A stretch of DNA of 64,000 nt from Bathynomus jamesi. Lineage: Eukaryota > Arthropoda > Malacostraca > Isopoda > Cirolanidae. A program made the position numbers and the translations under genes. Positions 33,267 to 45,085 of the stretch are shown piece by piece. The stretch covers positions 186,001 to 250,000 of the forward strand of contig JAJOZX010005513.1 in the NCBI GenBank assembly GCA_023014485.1, given 5' to 3'. The notes under the pieces are model-generated. The model saw only the letters and a list, made by a program, of their open reading frames with translations. It was not told the origin of the DNA and searched no databases. Positions within the stretch are counted from its first letter, which is position 1; each line of letters opens with the position of its first letter.

Positions 33267-33771
33267 ATATATGTGTGGTGTGTGTGTGTGTGTGTACCCA
33301 AATAAAATATATATCATGGTCATGATGTCATGGTCCTTGAGGAACCTTGTGCACTATGAATTAATTAAAAAAAAAGTAGACGGTGAATAAAAATAAAAAA
33401 AAAATCCGTGACATGCTTTTGTGACCGATTTCTTGAATCTTTTCCGCAAATTAATTGTCATTTCCCGACGAAGGGAAATTCCTTTTCTCCAAAAACGATC
33501 ATTCTACACAACCCTCTCGCCCTGGCCCGTGACCTGACCTCGGTCACCCCTCTATTCAGTATTATTATTATTATTATTATCGTCGTCATCACCACCATTA
33601 TCATTATAGGGGTAAAAAAAAAAGGTTATAAAGAAAACAAAAATGTTCATTTGTTCAAGAACAAATTTGTCTTTGCCAAAATTAAGCAGGAAATTTTGTT
33701 TGGAATTTCATGACTGATTAATTATATGGAGTGATCGGGAGAAAGAGACGTACGTATATATATACATATAC

Positions 33772-33833
<62 letters not shown>

Positions 33834-34135
33834 CACACACACACAAATAAAGCTTATTATTATCATTATCACTATTATCATTATTATATAATGTTGGCAT
33901 TCCATTCACGCGCGTTTGTTGTTTATTGCGTAAAGTATCTGAAGTGACAGCTTGCACAACGTCCGTAACCGAGTTTCGGATTAACCCAGATTCGGTTCCT
34001 CCTTCCTGCTTGACTGTATGTCATCCGTGGCATTTAGCGTAGGGTAGGATTTGTATGTACTGTGCCATCGTTATACGGCGAGGGGGAGAGTTCACATTAT
34101 TTGGGTGTGGGAGGGGGAAAGATGATTTTTAATTG

Positions 34136-34136
<1 letters not shown>

Positions 34137-34196
<60 letters not shown>
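34137..34196. repeat. (CT)n microsatellite
   Basis: About 29 pure CT units. Confidence 0.98.
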
Positions 34197-34197
<1 letters not shown>

Positions 34198-34635
34198 AAT
34201 GTATATATTCTTTGTGTCTGCTGAGAGAGAGAGCGCGCGTGTGTGTGTGTCAAAAGAAATATGAGTTTATGAACATAATATTTACTGAACGTAATTTGAC
34301 GTTGAAGTGCACCTCTGACTTTTGAACATAATAGAGATGTTACCTGTTAATTGACCCTTGTGTGAACCACTTCTCGTTCCTTCCTCTCGTTTTCTCTGTT
34401 TGACGGGTTGTGGAACATGATAATTCCTCATTTCAGTGGAACTTGAGAAGCTTCTCTGCTTGTTACAAACTTGAAGGATGGAAGAAAATTGCCTTCATGC
34501 GAAAGGAATACAAACATATTATCTTAAAATTAATGTTACATGTTGCTTATTTATATTTATGTATTTGGTGTTCAGTGAATACTGATGCCCAATTTGTATC
34601 TTATAGTGTGCATTTTGGGCGTACTTACGTTTAAA

Positions 34636-34636
<1 letters not shown>

Positions 34637-34688
<52 letters not shown>
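34637..34688. repeat. (CA)n microsatellite
   Basis: About 25 CA units, followed by TATA. Confidence 0.97.
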
Positions 34689-34694
<6 letters not shown>

Positions 34695-35245
34695 ATTATA
34701 TAATTTTTTTCATATTAGAGTTGCATGAAGCTTAACTTTATGCTGTTCGTTGTCAAATTATATATTCATGCATGGCGTAAAGATTAATGATCTTGTAAAA
34801 TATCAAAAGAAGGAAACGAAGAAACCAAAAAAAAAATTAGTATAGCAGACCATTATTGGCCTTGCACATCAATTTCATACATTTATATACATATAAAAAC
34901 TTGGAGGAGCGAGATGCATGTTGCTCATATATATATATATATATATATATATAAGCGTGTTTTTTTTTACCATATGTAATAAATATTTTTTTGAATTTCA
35001 ATCACGTTTGGCTTTCAATTAAAAATATTCGAAATCAAATTACAACTACTTAGTACTAACTCAGGTTTTTACACACACACTTTGTTGTTTTAGGTTAGGT
35101 TAACCTAACCTAGCGTAACCTAATCTACATTGAACCAAAACAAAACATTTCTACAACAAAGTAAGAGTTATTTTCCCCAAGTAGGAGGAAAGTGATACAA
35201 AAGTTAGCACCGAATGAAAACGAACGTAACTTTCAGATATACATA

Positions 35246-36003
35246 CAGGGTGTCCCATAAGTCCGGCATCATAGGAAAAATAATAAAAAAAGGCAAAACA
35301 AAAGCTTTTATTTACAGAACGTGCTCAATATGTCCACCATTGTTTTCAATACACAAATTCAGATGTGATACCCAGTCAGCAAGCACACGGTGAATGATGT
35401 CAGGAGTAATGGTGTTACATGCCCCAATAATGCGCTGCCGTAAATGTTCAACACTCCTAATTTTCTCTACGTATACCAGCGCTTTCAAGTGGCCCCAGAG
35501 ATAAAAATCTAGTGGCGTGAGATCCGGGCTTCTAGCTGGCCATTCCACAGGCCCTCGACGTCCTATCCAGTGTCCAGGGAATTGTTGGTACAGGTATTCC
35601 TTTACTTGGGTGCTGTAATGTGCAGGAGCGCCGTCTTGCTGAAACCATGTTGGGAAATTTCCTTCTTCGTTCAAGACACTGGGAAATGCTTCTTCCTTGA
35701 GCATATGTAGGTAGGTGCCTCCAGTGACATGTTCATCGAAAAAGAGGGGGCCTATGATGCGATCCTTCCAAATGCCACACCATACCATCACCCGAGATGC
35801 ACCTTGTTCCTTTGAAGAGGTATACCAGTGAGGGTTGTTTTGAGACCAGTAGCGGGTGTTCTGTCGATTTACCTCACCATTTCCATAAAAAAACAGCCTC
35901 GTCACTGAACAGAATGTTGGACGGGAAATTGGCATCCCGAGCATAAATTATGGTTTGTAGAAATAGAAAAATATGAATTTCTCCTATGATGCCGGACTTA
36001 TGG
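35246..36003 (-). mobile_element. Tc1/mariner-superfamily derivative, right end truncated
   Basis: The left end CAGGGTGTCCCATAAGTCCG starts at 35246 after TA. On the right the repeat is cut after CCGGACTTATGG (36003) and the sequence passes into another element. It is the same family as 25538 and 63043. Confidence 0.85.
35312..35944 (-). pseudogene. Transposase, catalytic half
   Basis: An ORF of 210 codons covers the region from the first Asp (read as FCSVTRLFF here because of a frame change; FSDEAVFYGNGEVN in the sister copy at 63560) through WFQQDGAPAHYSTQVKEYLY (second Asp) and [16 protein letters not shown] (third Asp) to the C-terminus, ENNGGHIEHVL. The N-terminal DNA-binding region is missing. 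It gives the best reference for the C-terminal half of this family in the window. Confidence 0.9.
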
Positions 36004-36007
36004 CATT

Positions 36008-36415
36008 TTGAATGGTATCAGATACAGAAATGACAAATTTGTTACAGTTTACGTTTTCGAAAATCCCACGGTCAACCTCAATGCACTTTGCAACTCGTGT
36101 GCGAAGATCGCGTGTTGTTCATCTGAGTTGATCTTGACGTTCCTTTATGCGGGCAGCAGCATCCAAAATGCGCGCGAGCAATTCGTCTCGTGTATCCACC
36201 TTTCTTTTGTAAACTTTACTTTTCATCCACTCCCACAAACAATAATCTAACGGAGAGAGGTCTGGAGACCTTGGTGGCCATTGAGTGGGACCACCGCGGG
36301 GGGAGGAAGAGCTGCGCGCGCATCAGATTCAAACATGTTCATATGAACTTTTTTCTCACAATGACCGATACTATCACCTCCCGAAGTATTGACCTTTCCT
36401 CCTGAAACACCTTGT
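36008..36415 (-). pseudogene. Tc1/mariner-superfamily fragment, C-terminus
   Basis: Minus-strand translation gives RSPDLSPLDYCLWEWMKSKV near 36260-36200, the third catalytic Asp region, followed by KVDTRDELLARILDAAARIK. A single terminal repeat, the complement of CAAGGTGTTTCAGGAGGAAA, ends near 36415. The other end was lost at the junction with the preceding element. Confidence 0.75.
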
Positions 36416-36419
36416 ATGT

Positions 36420-38698
36420 ATAGTATATGAGGCAGATGGAATATTTGAAAGCTTAAACATAAATTCAAAGAAAGTAAATTGGGAAAACGTAAATAAAGAT
36501 TTAAAGGAGGTAAATTGGGAATTGCTACTTCACGAGAAGACCACAAGAAATACTATGTATAATAGAGACGGAAACCGAACGTATAATACTGAAACATATT
36601 CCAGAGAGACAGGAAAGAAAACGTAGCAAGCTCGAGAGGAAAATCAGGACACTATTCAGGCAACGAAGACAAACCGTAAAACATCTCCACAGATGCAGAA
36701 CTGATGCAAAGAGACTCAAACTAGAGAGGATACTTGGCGAAATAGAAATGGACCTAAAGCAAACATTCATACATAAGACAAACGAGGAGGAAAACAAGGT
36801 AGCAGAAAAGAAAAATTAACTCAAAACACTTCTACACATTTGCGAAAAGGAAAATGCAGTGTAAGGAGAGTATTGGACCGTTGATAGACGGGGAGGCCGA
36901 ATACACAAATGACCCGAAAGAAATAAGTGAACTGCTTAGGGAACAATTTAAATCTGTGTTTAGCACCCCTAAGTCCGAGATGGAAGTGGAAAACCCCAGA
37001 CGAATTTTTCGATATAGATACAGATCAACCAAGAACAAATTCCGGCACAAACCTATTAATGGACTTCGAGTTCACGGAAGGGGATGTAATTACGGCCTTA
37101 TCACAGATGCGAGGAAATTCAGCGCCAGGGCCAGACACATGGAGTGCCACATTTCTGAAGAAATGCAAAGAAAGTATTGCAAAACCGCTATACTTACAGT
37201 GGAGGAAATCACTCGACACAGGACAAATTCCACTCCCCTTAAAGAACGCGAACATTGCCCTCCTTTTTAAAGGTGGTAACAGAGCAATGCCCAAAAATTA
37301 ATTATCAGCCAGTGGCTCTCACCTCACCTTACAAAGTGTTTTGGACGTATAATTAGAGGTATAACTACCTACTACCTACAAGAAAGACTTATACAACCCG
37401 AATCAATATGGCTTCAGAGCGGGAAGATCATGCCTGTCACAGCTACTAGACCACTAGGAGAAAATATTAAACATCGTGTCGAGGACAAAACATTGATGTA
37501 ATGTATATGGACTTTGCTAAATCCTTCGGTAAATGTGACCATGGAATCATAGCACACAAACTTAAGAATACAGGAATTACTGGAAAGCTGGGAAGGTGGA
37601 TATTTAATTTCTTGACGCAAAGAACACAAAGAGTGGTGGTAAACTGAGTTAAATCGAATGTCTCGGAAGTCGTGAGCTCTGTCCCACAAGGGACAGTATT
37701 AACTCCTTTGCTGTTCATAATAATGATTGCAGATATTGATGCAGATATTAAGGACAGTATTGCATTATGCTTCGTAGATGACACAAAGATATGCAAGGAA
37801 ATACTGAACGAAGATTACATAAGAAAATTACAAAACGACATTGAAACATTATTCCAGTGGGCAGAAGACAACAATATGAAGTTCAACGAAGAAAAATTCC
37901 AACTTCTAAGGTCTGATAATAACAGAGCTACAGAAAAAAGGGTACAAAACTCTGCAAGCCAAAGAGATAACACCAAATCCACAAGTCAGGGATCTTGGAG
38001 TAATAATGTCGTCGGATGCAGAATTCAGAGAGCACTATAAAATCAAAATCACAACGGCTAGAAAAATGATGGGAATCATCTGGAGGAGCTTCCGCAGCAG
38101 AAAAGCAAACATCATGCTCAAATTATGGAAGTCTAGTCCTACCAATAATTGAGTGTTGCTCAGTACTCACAAGCCCACACAGAAAGAGACATTGCGAACA
38201 TTGAAGCTATACAAAGGACTTTTACGTCTAAGATAGAGGAAACGGAAGGTGAAGACTACTGGTTTCGACTACAATCCCTGGAACTCTCTCGAAAGAAGGC
38301 GCGAGCGGTACACAATAATACACATACGAAAAATACTTGAGGGCTCTGTCCCTAACCTTAGAAATGAAATAGAAACAAACTGGAGTGAGAGAAGAGGCAG
38401 ATTTTGTACTGGCCCAGCTGCGGTGGGACAAGGGGCCATGAAAACGAGGATGGAAAATACAAATACCCTCAGAAAACGGGGTCCAAAGCTTTTCAATGTC
38501 CTTCCAAAAGCAGACAGAAATCTCCAGCAAACCGACCTAAATAACTTCAGGAACCAGCTGGACAGATTCTTGTGCAAAGTCCCTGGCCAGCCATTCGTGG
38601 CTGGCTACGAGGGCAGGAGGAGATCAGACAGCAATTCCCTCCTTCACCAAATCCCGCAAATGAGGCGAGATGGTGCAAGGGGGTCGACCGCAGGTTGA
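36420..38698 (+). pseudogene. Non-LTR retrotransposon (CR1-related) reverse transcriptase, decayed
   Basis: A charged linker (36540-36830) leads to NSKHFYTFAKRKMQCKESIG. The reverse transcriptase follows: QMRGNSAPGPDTWSATFLKK (37100), FKGGNRAMPKN with NYQPVALT (37270), SSVPQGTVLTPLLFIIMIAD (37672) and LCFVDDTKICKE (37765, the active site box as VDD). WAEDNNMKFNEEKFQLLRS and a C-terminus ending in FLCKVPGQPFVAGY (38560-38610) complete it. The stop is at 38698, just before (TA)n. At least five frame changes or stops are present. It is a different lineage from the 31900 LINE. Confidence 0.85.
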
Positions 38699-38736
38699 TC
38701 CTGAACCGTTGTTCAAACTCACCAAAAGTAAGTTAG

Positions 38737-38756
38737 TATATATATATATATGTATA

Positions 38757-38815
<59 letters not shown>
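38737..38815. repeat. (TA)n microsatellite at Tc1 insertion point
   Basis: A TA run of about 75 bases that ends at the left end of the Tc1 derivative; more TA follows at 39780. The element targeted a TA microsatellite. Confidence 0.95.
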
Positions 38816-38817
<2 letters not shown>

Positions 38818-39779
38818 CACACCGGACAAAAAATTAGTCACCCCTAATAGCACCGATAGTAGGAAGTTCAAGGTCACACAGAGGGCGCTGATGTAGCATT
38901 GGTAAGTGACAAGTAGCGGTGACGTAGCACACAGGATCAGATCTGTTTCGTGAGGTGGTGAAGAACAAAGTGTGTGTTGGATATAGTCTGCAAAATGGGT
39001 CGTGAGCCAGACGTTACTCAGTGGCAAAAAGGAGCCATCGTGTTTGGCAGAGCCCACGGACACAAAATGTCTGAAGTAGCCCAATTTGTTGGTGTGTCAA
39101 CGCGTACTGTCCAGCGAGTTTACAAAGAGTGGTGTAGTTCGCAATCAACTGACAATCGACGGCGTAACTGTGGCCGGAAAACAATTCTCGACAATAGGGG
39201 CCGCCGCCATGTTTCTCGTCTAGTAACTGCAAATCGTTTTCAAACCAGAGAACAATTGCTCCAAGAAACCAATGAGGTTCTCCAGCGACCAATTTCCGAA
39301 CGGACATTGCGACGAGAACTGCATGCGATGGACATCTGGAGCAGGGTACCACGGAAGAGGCCGCTGTTAACAGCAAGTCACAAATTGGCACGTTATAAAT
39401 GGGCTCAGAGGCACAAAAACTGGACTGCGGCAGATTGGAAACGTGTAATTTGGTCCGATGAGTCCCGTTTTTGTTTGTTCTCCAATGATGGGAGGCGACG
39501 AGTACATCGCAGGTCCAATGAAGCCTTTAATCCTGAATGCGTCGAAGGTGTTGTTCAGGCTGCAAACAGAAAGTGAAGCGCAGGAATAGACACCCACGGA
39601 CTCTGGCGGAACTTCGGGACCGGCTGATGAACGAGTGGCAGCAAATCGATGTTCAGTATATGCACAACCTCGTAGAGTCTCTGCCTCGCCGGATTCGTGC
39701 GGTTATCAAGGCCAGAGGCGCCGTCACACGTTATTAGGTACATTCTGAGAGGGGTGACTAATTTTTTGTCCGGTGTGCT
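38816..39779 (+). mobile_element. Tc1-like deletion derivative, copy 1
   Basis: Near-perfect inverted repeats (AGCACACCGGACAAAAAATT and complement) have TA at both sides inside (TA)n tracts. It is nearly identical to 60438-61395 and shares the same internal deletion. Confidence 0.93.
38995..39576 (+). pseudogene. Tc1-like transposase lacking the second and third catalytic residues
   Basis: MGREPDVTQWQKGAIVFGRA begins a paired-type DNA-binding domain with two helix-turn-helix units (EVAQFVGVSTRTVQRVYKEW; QRPISERTLRRELHAMDIWS). RVIWSDESRFCLF follows, with the first catalytic Asp. After RRRVHRRSNEAFNPE the core is deleted. The frame then shifts, and downstream codons (39577-39737) give the family C-terminus TLAELRDRLMNEWQQID to AVTRY. 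The retained DNA-binding domain is long and open. Confidence 0.9.
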
Positions 39780-39848
39780 TATATATATATATATATATAA
39801 TATATATATGTATAGTATATAGATATATATGTATAGTATATAGATATA

Positions 39849-40294
39849 TATGTTCTGGTACAGGCACTGCTGATAACGCGAAGCAATGGAATCGCAAACA
39901 TCACGAAACATTTCGTTTGGTATTTGTGTGCATTCTCGTTCAATGGCTGCTCTCAATTCAGCGACTGTTGCAGGTTTTATAGCGTAGACTTTGTCTTTTA
40001 AGTATCCCCATAAAAAAAGTCTAGTGGTGTGAGGTCTGGTGAACGCGGAGGGTATTCTACGAAACCCCTTCGTCCAATCCACATCCACATCGTGCCAAGT
40101 ACCACTCGCAATACTCCTAAACTGTCTTTGCACTTCAACTGCGTTTTCACACTTCCAGTAGCATTTTAGAATGAATTTCCTTTGTTCAAAGCTTAGTCTG
40201 ACTGCCATTATTAATTCTAATGGGTTTAACTTGGAAAGAAAGAAACATCAATTGAGCTATCAGCTGTTAAAGTGTGTATACATTTTTTGGGACG

Positions 40295-40297
<3 letters not shown>
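39849..40297 (-). pseudogene. Tc1/mariner-superfamily fragment with HTH start and C-terminus
   Basis: The minus-strand start MAVRLSFEQRKFILKCYWKC (40208) gives a DNA-binding N-terminus. After an internal deletion comes TTRLFLWGYLKDKVYAIKP, the post-third-Asp region, and a C-terminus to about 39855. Only one terminal repeat is visible (the complement of GGGCGTCCCAAAAAATG, ending about 40297). Confidence 0.75.
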
Positions 40298-40339
<42 letters not shown>

Positions 40340-40621
40340 ATATATATATATTATAGGTTTCATCAGTTACCATTTGGTGAAGTTTTTGTATCCGGCTGTT
40401 TTACTCATCATGGGGTCTTTGCCCCCTTCTTGCTCTTGAGTTATTGATTTGAAAAAAAAAATATATATATTTCACGGCTAGGCAATTATTCATTATTTGA
40501 GTGCTGTACTTGTTTATTTTTTGACAAGGATTTTATTATTTATTATTATTAGTAGTTGTAGTAGCCGCAGCAACAGCAGCAGCAGGAGTAAGTAATCATA
40601 TGTAAGATATGTAAGGTACGT

Positions 40622-40627
<6 letters not shown>

Positions 40628-40670
<43 letters not shown>

Positions 40671-40691
40671 GAGAAACTGTGCACGTTTCTC

Positions 40692-40748
<57 letters not shown>
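40628..40748. repeat. (TA)n microsatellite with internal 25-base spacer
   Basis: Two TA runs surround GGGAGAAACTGTGCACGTTT (40669-40688). The same spacer sequence recurs at 41665 on the other side of the 40749-41659 element, a duplication of flanking DNA larger than the TA target. Confidence 0.9.
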
Positions 40749-40751
<3 letters not shown>

Positions 40752-41659
40752 GGTGGGCGGAAAGTAGCTCCCTATTTTGGATTGGTAAAAAAATACGTAT
40801 ATTATCCATTTATTTCAGAAAAAATAATATGAAAAGGTAGGCATACATGGTAGGTTTTCTCTAAAATTCAATGTGGGCTCCAACTCTTTCCACCAGCTTC
40901 TGGAGCCGCCCAGGAATGGCGTCCACTGACTTTAGCAGGAACTCCGGTGGGATGGAGGACATGACTTCCCGAATTCGGTCCTCCAGTTCTTCCAATGTCC
41001 TCGGTTTGGTGCGGTAGACTTCTTCCTTTACCCACCCCCAAAGAAAGAAGTCGCACGGGGTCAAGTCGGGGCTCCTGGCTGGCCATTGATGTGGACCATG
41101 ACGACCCATCCAACGCCAGTTCAGCTCCTTCTTCAGCACAGTTCGCACTGAGTAGCGGGAGAGTCCACTTTCCCGAGCTGCCTGGCGAGTTGACTTTCGT
41201 GGACTCCGTGCGAACATTTCCTGAACTGCCTGCACCGTCTCCTGGGCCCTGGATGTCGAAGGGCGACCACATCTTCGAACATCTGCCACAGACCCCGTGG
41301 TCATGAGCTTCGAGTGGCAGTTCTTGATTGTTTTCGGGTCCACTTGGGCACGTGGTCCGTGAATGGCCCGCCACCATCTTTGAACTCGAACGACAGATTG
41401 CCAAACTTCGTACCGTGCCGCCAACTGGGCACGCTCCTGCAGTGTTAAACGCTCAGCCATGTTACCCTTCAATCTGAAATGAAAAAAAAAAAATGAACGT
41501 TACAATTGTACCACTTTAGAGAACACTTTAGAGAAAAAAAGATTACCGTTACAATTGTACCACTTTAGAGAACACACCATAACAATATAGCAATACAATC
41601 ACAATTTATACATAATTTATATGTAATTTAAATTAGGGAGCTACTTTCCGCCCACCCTG
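40749..41659 (-). mobile_element. Tc1/mariner-superfamily in-frame deletion derivative
   Basis: Inverted ends CAGGGTGGGCGGAAAGTAGC and complement have TA at 40747-40748 and 41660-41661. An internal direct repeat (GTTACAATTGTACCACTTTA near 41499 and 41549) lies upstream of the ORF. Confidence 0.92.
40861..41460 (-). CDS. Shortened transposase-derived ORF: DNA-binding domain fused to C-terminus
   Basis: An uninterrupted frame starts at MAERLTLQERAQLAARYEVW (41460); an upstream in-frame Met at 41472 is also possible. The first helix-turn-helix ends near GPRAQVDPKTIKNCHSKL. A second contains SPRKSTRQAARESGLSRYSV. At about residue 120 the frame passes directly to GRHGPHQWPARSPDLTPCDF, so the segment with the first two catalytic Asp residues is gone but the frame is kept. 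It then runs to EFLLKSVDAIPGRLQKLVER and a stop. It cannot catalyse transposition. A DNA-binding, repressor-like role is only a possibility. Confidence 0.8.
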   Translation of the reverse strand: MAERLTLQERAQLAARYEVWQSVVRVQRWWRAIHGPRAQVDPKTIKNCHSKLMTTGSVADVRRCGRPSTSRAQETVQAVQEMFARSPRKSTRQAARESGLSRYSVRTVLKKELNWRWMGRHGPHQWPARSPDLTPCDFFLWGWVKEEVYRTKPRTLEELEDRIREVMSSIPPEFLLKSVDAIPGRLQKLVERVGAHIEF

Positions 41660-42036
41660 TATATGGGAGAAACTGTGCACGTTTCTCGTAAATACAAATA
41701 GATTTGAATGCAAGCTCTATCAATAGAGCAAATAATTTCAGCAAATTTTGAGAATATATATATATATATATATAAAATGGTGAATTAAAAGTGATGCCTT
41801 AAAAATAACTAAACAACAAATAATTTTGAGGCAAGACTTTTGACTCACTCTGTAGATCGTTTTGAAGCACATCGTAAATTATTTAGAAAATAGGAAAAAG
41901 TGTTTTAGTAATAATTAGAAATACGGCAAATGCGAGTATTCACTATTCAAAGAAGCGGTTAACCTTCATTGAAAAATGTATTTCCTTCAAACTCCATTTT
42001 CATACTTTTAACTCGTGTTTTAAAATGGAACTCTCT

Positions 42037-42075
<39 letters not shown>

Positions 42076-42355
42076 TATATGCACGCGTGTTTGTCTGTCT
42101 GTGTGTCCAAAGACGTTCCTCTTAATTATGTCATATGGAGATGTTACGCATCTGTGCTCAGGAAAAAAAATAAAAGGGGTTCGTTGCAACAATCTACATA
42201 CATTGTTAATTATTTAACGATCAGTTAAAATTCGTTTGGACCATGCAGCGATTGCGTTAACCACGGTTAATTTTCTGATAACAAACTTGCAGTTAACGTT
42301 TCATGGTTTGAGTTCAGCATTTTCAATTTGTTAGCAAATAGTCTGTTGCTGCAAT

Positions 42356-42437
<82 letters not shown>

Positions 42438-42711
42438 TTGGTGTATAACTGATTACCATCAAAATATTGTGCCAACTATTAGAATTTTGGTTTGCGAAAA
42501 TAGCTTTCTTGTTATTGTAAATAATAATAATTGGATTCTTTCTTTTTGTTTACTTTTTGGTTTGAAATATTTTAAGATTTGTATAAACAAAGAAGTTTAG
42601 AGGATACTACTTATCATTTACAAAGTAATTAGTTGTTTTAAAAGTTTAACATTATATCTGCCTTTGTTTGATGTTAAAATATTTTGTTAATTTTTGTACT
42701 TTGATTTGAGG

Positions 42712-42763
<52 letters not shown>
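41660..42763. other. Intergenic, simple repeats
   Basis: (TA)n at 42022-42082, a (TG)n of about 58 bases at 42361-42418 followed by (GA)n to 42437, and (TA)n at 42716-42762. No gene was recognised. Confidence 0.65.
42361..42437. repeat. (TG)n(GA)n compound microsatellite
   Basis: About 29 TG units pass directly into about 9 GA units. Confidence 0.97.
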
Positions 42764-42765
<2 letters not shown>

Positions 42766-42799
42766 GACCAACACAACAGCAAACATTTTCGTTTATTTT

Positions 42800-42851
42800 T
42801 TATACTTCAGACGTTTCGACAAATCTTTTATCATCATCAGTAAATCATAAA
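42800..42851 (-). ncRNA. Type I hammerhead ribozyme, minus-strand arm
   Basis: Mirror of the plus-strand ribozyme: CTGATGA (complement at 42834-42840), helix II with GATAAA/TTTGTC (one G-U pair), GAAAC, and GTC followed by TGAAGTATAAA. Helix I has one extra wobble. The core is conserved on both arms. Confidence 0.6.
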
Positions 42852-42998
42852 TCTTCAAACCTTAAAACAAAAATAAGAAGAAATAATTAAAATTAAATCA
42901 ATACAAATTAAAATCATTAAAATTTTAATGATTTTAATTTTCTTTGTATTGATGTAATTTTAATTATTTCTTCTTATTTTTGTTTTAAGGTTTTAAGA

Positions 42999-43051
42999 TT
43001 TATAATTCACTGATGATGACAAAAGATTTGTCGAAACGTCTGAAGTATAAA
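42999..43051 (+). ncRNA. Type I hammerhead ribozyme, plus-strand arm
   Basis: Core CTGATGA (43010-43016) and GAAA (43033-43036) flank helix II, GACAAA-AGA-TTTGTC, with one extra U before it. Helix I pairs TTTATAATTCA (42999-43009) with TGAAGTATAAA (43041-43051) at 10 of 11 positions. The predicted cleavage site GTC is at 43038-43040. Helix III is minimal (ACGT), as in Penelope-associated hammerheads thought to act as dimers. Confidence 0.65.
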
Positions 43052-43088
43052 AATAAACGAAAATGTTTGCTGTTGTGTTGGTCCTTCT

Positions 43089-43145
43089 TTTCGTCTGTAA
43101 GCTCCGTTTCCCTAAGGAGAAGTCAATAGCTTTGATATACACGTG

Positions 43146-43178
<33 letters not shown>

Positions 43179-43182
43179 CACA

Positions 43183-43244
<62 letters not shown>

Positions 43245-43805
43245 GACAAAATAATGGAAAAGCTCGCATTTTCGGTGCTGTACTTTCTGATATCACTAAT
43301 GGCGTTAAATATATTTTACTAAGTTGATATGTGAATGCATATAATGAGAATTCCATTTGGGTATGTTGATATTGGTATTTCCTGTTCTTGTAGAATAAAT
43401 AGATGAAGTTGCAGTTCGAAAAGTTGGATCAATGAAAGAAAGCCACCCCCAAAAGTTTCTAGTAAACAATGCCACCCTAAAAAATTATCAAGTAAACAAT
43501 GCCACCCCCGAAAATCACTAAAGTAAAGAATGTAAGTAAAAACACGTTCATGATGAATTGTTTATTATTTATTAATAGGAATAATGTTAAGTAAAAACAA
43601 AATTGTTTTCACGGAGAATGAAATTAAAATTTATAGATGTCACAACTCTCAAATATGTTCCCATAGTTTAAAGAAACTATTTTCAAAGTAACGATCTTAC
43701 CACATCGAATATTTTAACGAAAATATCATGACGTAACCTGACTGTTAAAAAGAGATGATTCAAGGAGCCCGTTTGCTGGGTGTTTCAGTATTTTATATAT
43801 ATATA
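43089..43805. other. Intergenic, no gene recognised
   Basis: (TA/CA)n lies at 43146-43240. GCCACCC is repeated near 43442, 43472 and 43501 in a loose 30-base tandem pattern (AATGCCACCC-AAAA). Otherwise nothing was recognised. Confidence 0.55.
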
Positions 43806-45085
43806 TCAGGTCATCCCATAAGTAATGTCGTTTTTTACGATAATAGATTAAGTTTAAAGTAGTCCTACTCGGTTTAAGCATAAATTTTCTGAAGGTTATA
43901 TCTAAGAGGAGATCTCTCGTGTTTCGCTACATACTTTACAGACCTTCACCGGTGAAGATGTGTTTTTTGCTTTATGTGAACCCCTCATAGACATGGCGGT
44001 ATCAGAAGAGCATATCAGGCATACTCTAATGCTTTACGAGTTCAAAAAAGGGAATAGTGCTACTGAAGCAACGCGAAACATTCAGGACGTTTATGGCAAC
44101 GATATTCTGCATGTGAGGAAATGTCAAAGATGGTTTCAAAAGTTTAGGAATGGTGACTGCTGTTTGACAGATGCAGCACGCTCTGGACGCCCTGCTGAGT
44201 TTGATGATGACCTGCTGTTAGCCGCACTTGAAGAAGACTGTTCAACAACTGTCGAAGAAGAATTGGCCCAGAAACTCAATTCATCCCCGTCCACCATCCA
44301 TCGACATTTGCAACAACTCGGGAAAGTGCCTAAGTTAGGAAAATGGGTGCCACATGAATTGTCGGTCGACAATCTGAGGGTGCGGGTAAACATTAGCACA
44401 GCTCTTCATTCCCGTGAACTCCAAGATCCGTTTTTGCACCGTTTAGTGACTGGTGATGAAAAGTGGATACTGTACCAGAATGTCAAGCGCCATCGACAGT
44501 GGGTTTGTGCCGGAGAACCAGCGACACCACAGCCAAAATCAAATCTTCACCCTCGGAAGGTGTTGCTTAGTGTTTGGTGGGATGAAGGTGGTGTAATACA
44601 CTTTGAAACCTTACCACACAACCAAACAATCACCGCTCAAGTCTACTGTCAACAACTGGATCGATTGAACACTGCACTAAAGGAAAAGAGACCTTTGGTT
44701 AATCGGAAAGGAATCGTGTTCCACCACGACAACGCACGTCCTCATACCGCTCGGATCACTTTTGCAAAAATTGAGGAGCTTGGGTGGGAGAAACTTCCAC
44801 ATCCTCCATATTCTCCAGACTTTGCGCCTTCAGATTATCATCTCTTCAGGAGTCTGCAAAACTATCTTGACGAGAAACAATATACTTCTTTAGATGACCT
44901 GCACACCAATGTTTGTACGTTTTTTGCCTCAAAACCGCCTGAATTTTATAAACATGGCATTGAAAAGCTTGTAGGACGTTGGCAGAGTGTCATTGATTCC
45001 AATGGAAAATATATACGATTAAATTTTTTTTTTTTTTTGTCCTTCAAATTCCGATCTAAAAAACATTACTTATGGGATGACCTGA
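43806..45085 (+). mobile_element. mariner element, copy 2, nearly intact
   Basis: The ends TCAGGTCATCCCATAAGTAA and complement have TA at 43804-43805 and 45086-45087. At 1280 bases it has standard mariner length. It is the same family as 23645-24901. Confidence 0.95.

Larger units (their letters stand above)
33267..35245. other. Intergenic, microsatellite-rich
   Basis: It holds (TA)n at 33775-33832, (CT)n of about 60 bases at 34137-34196, (CA)n of about 52 bases at 34637-34688 and (TA)n at 34927-34953. No gene was recognised. Confidence 0.65.
42764..43088. repeat. Penelope-type palindrome (inverted pseudo-LTR arms)
   Basis: Two arms of about 155 bases (42764-42922 and 42930-43088) are inverted copies, beginning AAAGGACCAACACAACAGCA, with few differences. 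The GACGTTTCGACAAA and TCATCATCAG motifs are typical of Penelope-like element termini. Each arm contains a hammerhead fold. No reverse transcriptase is present. Confidence 0.7.
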
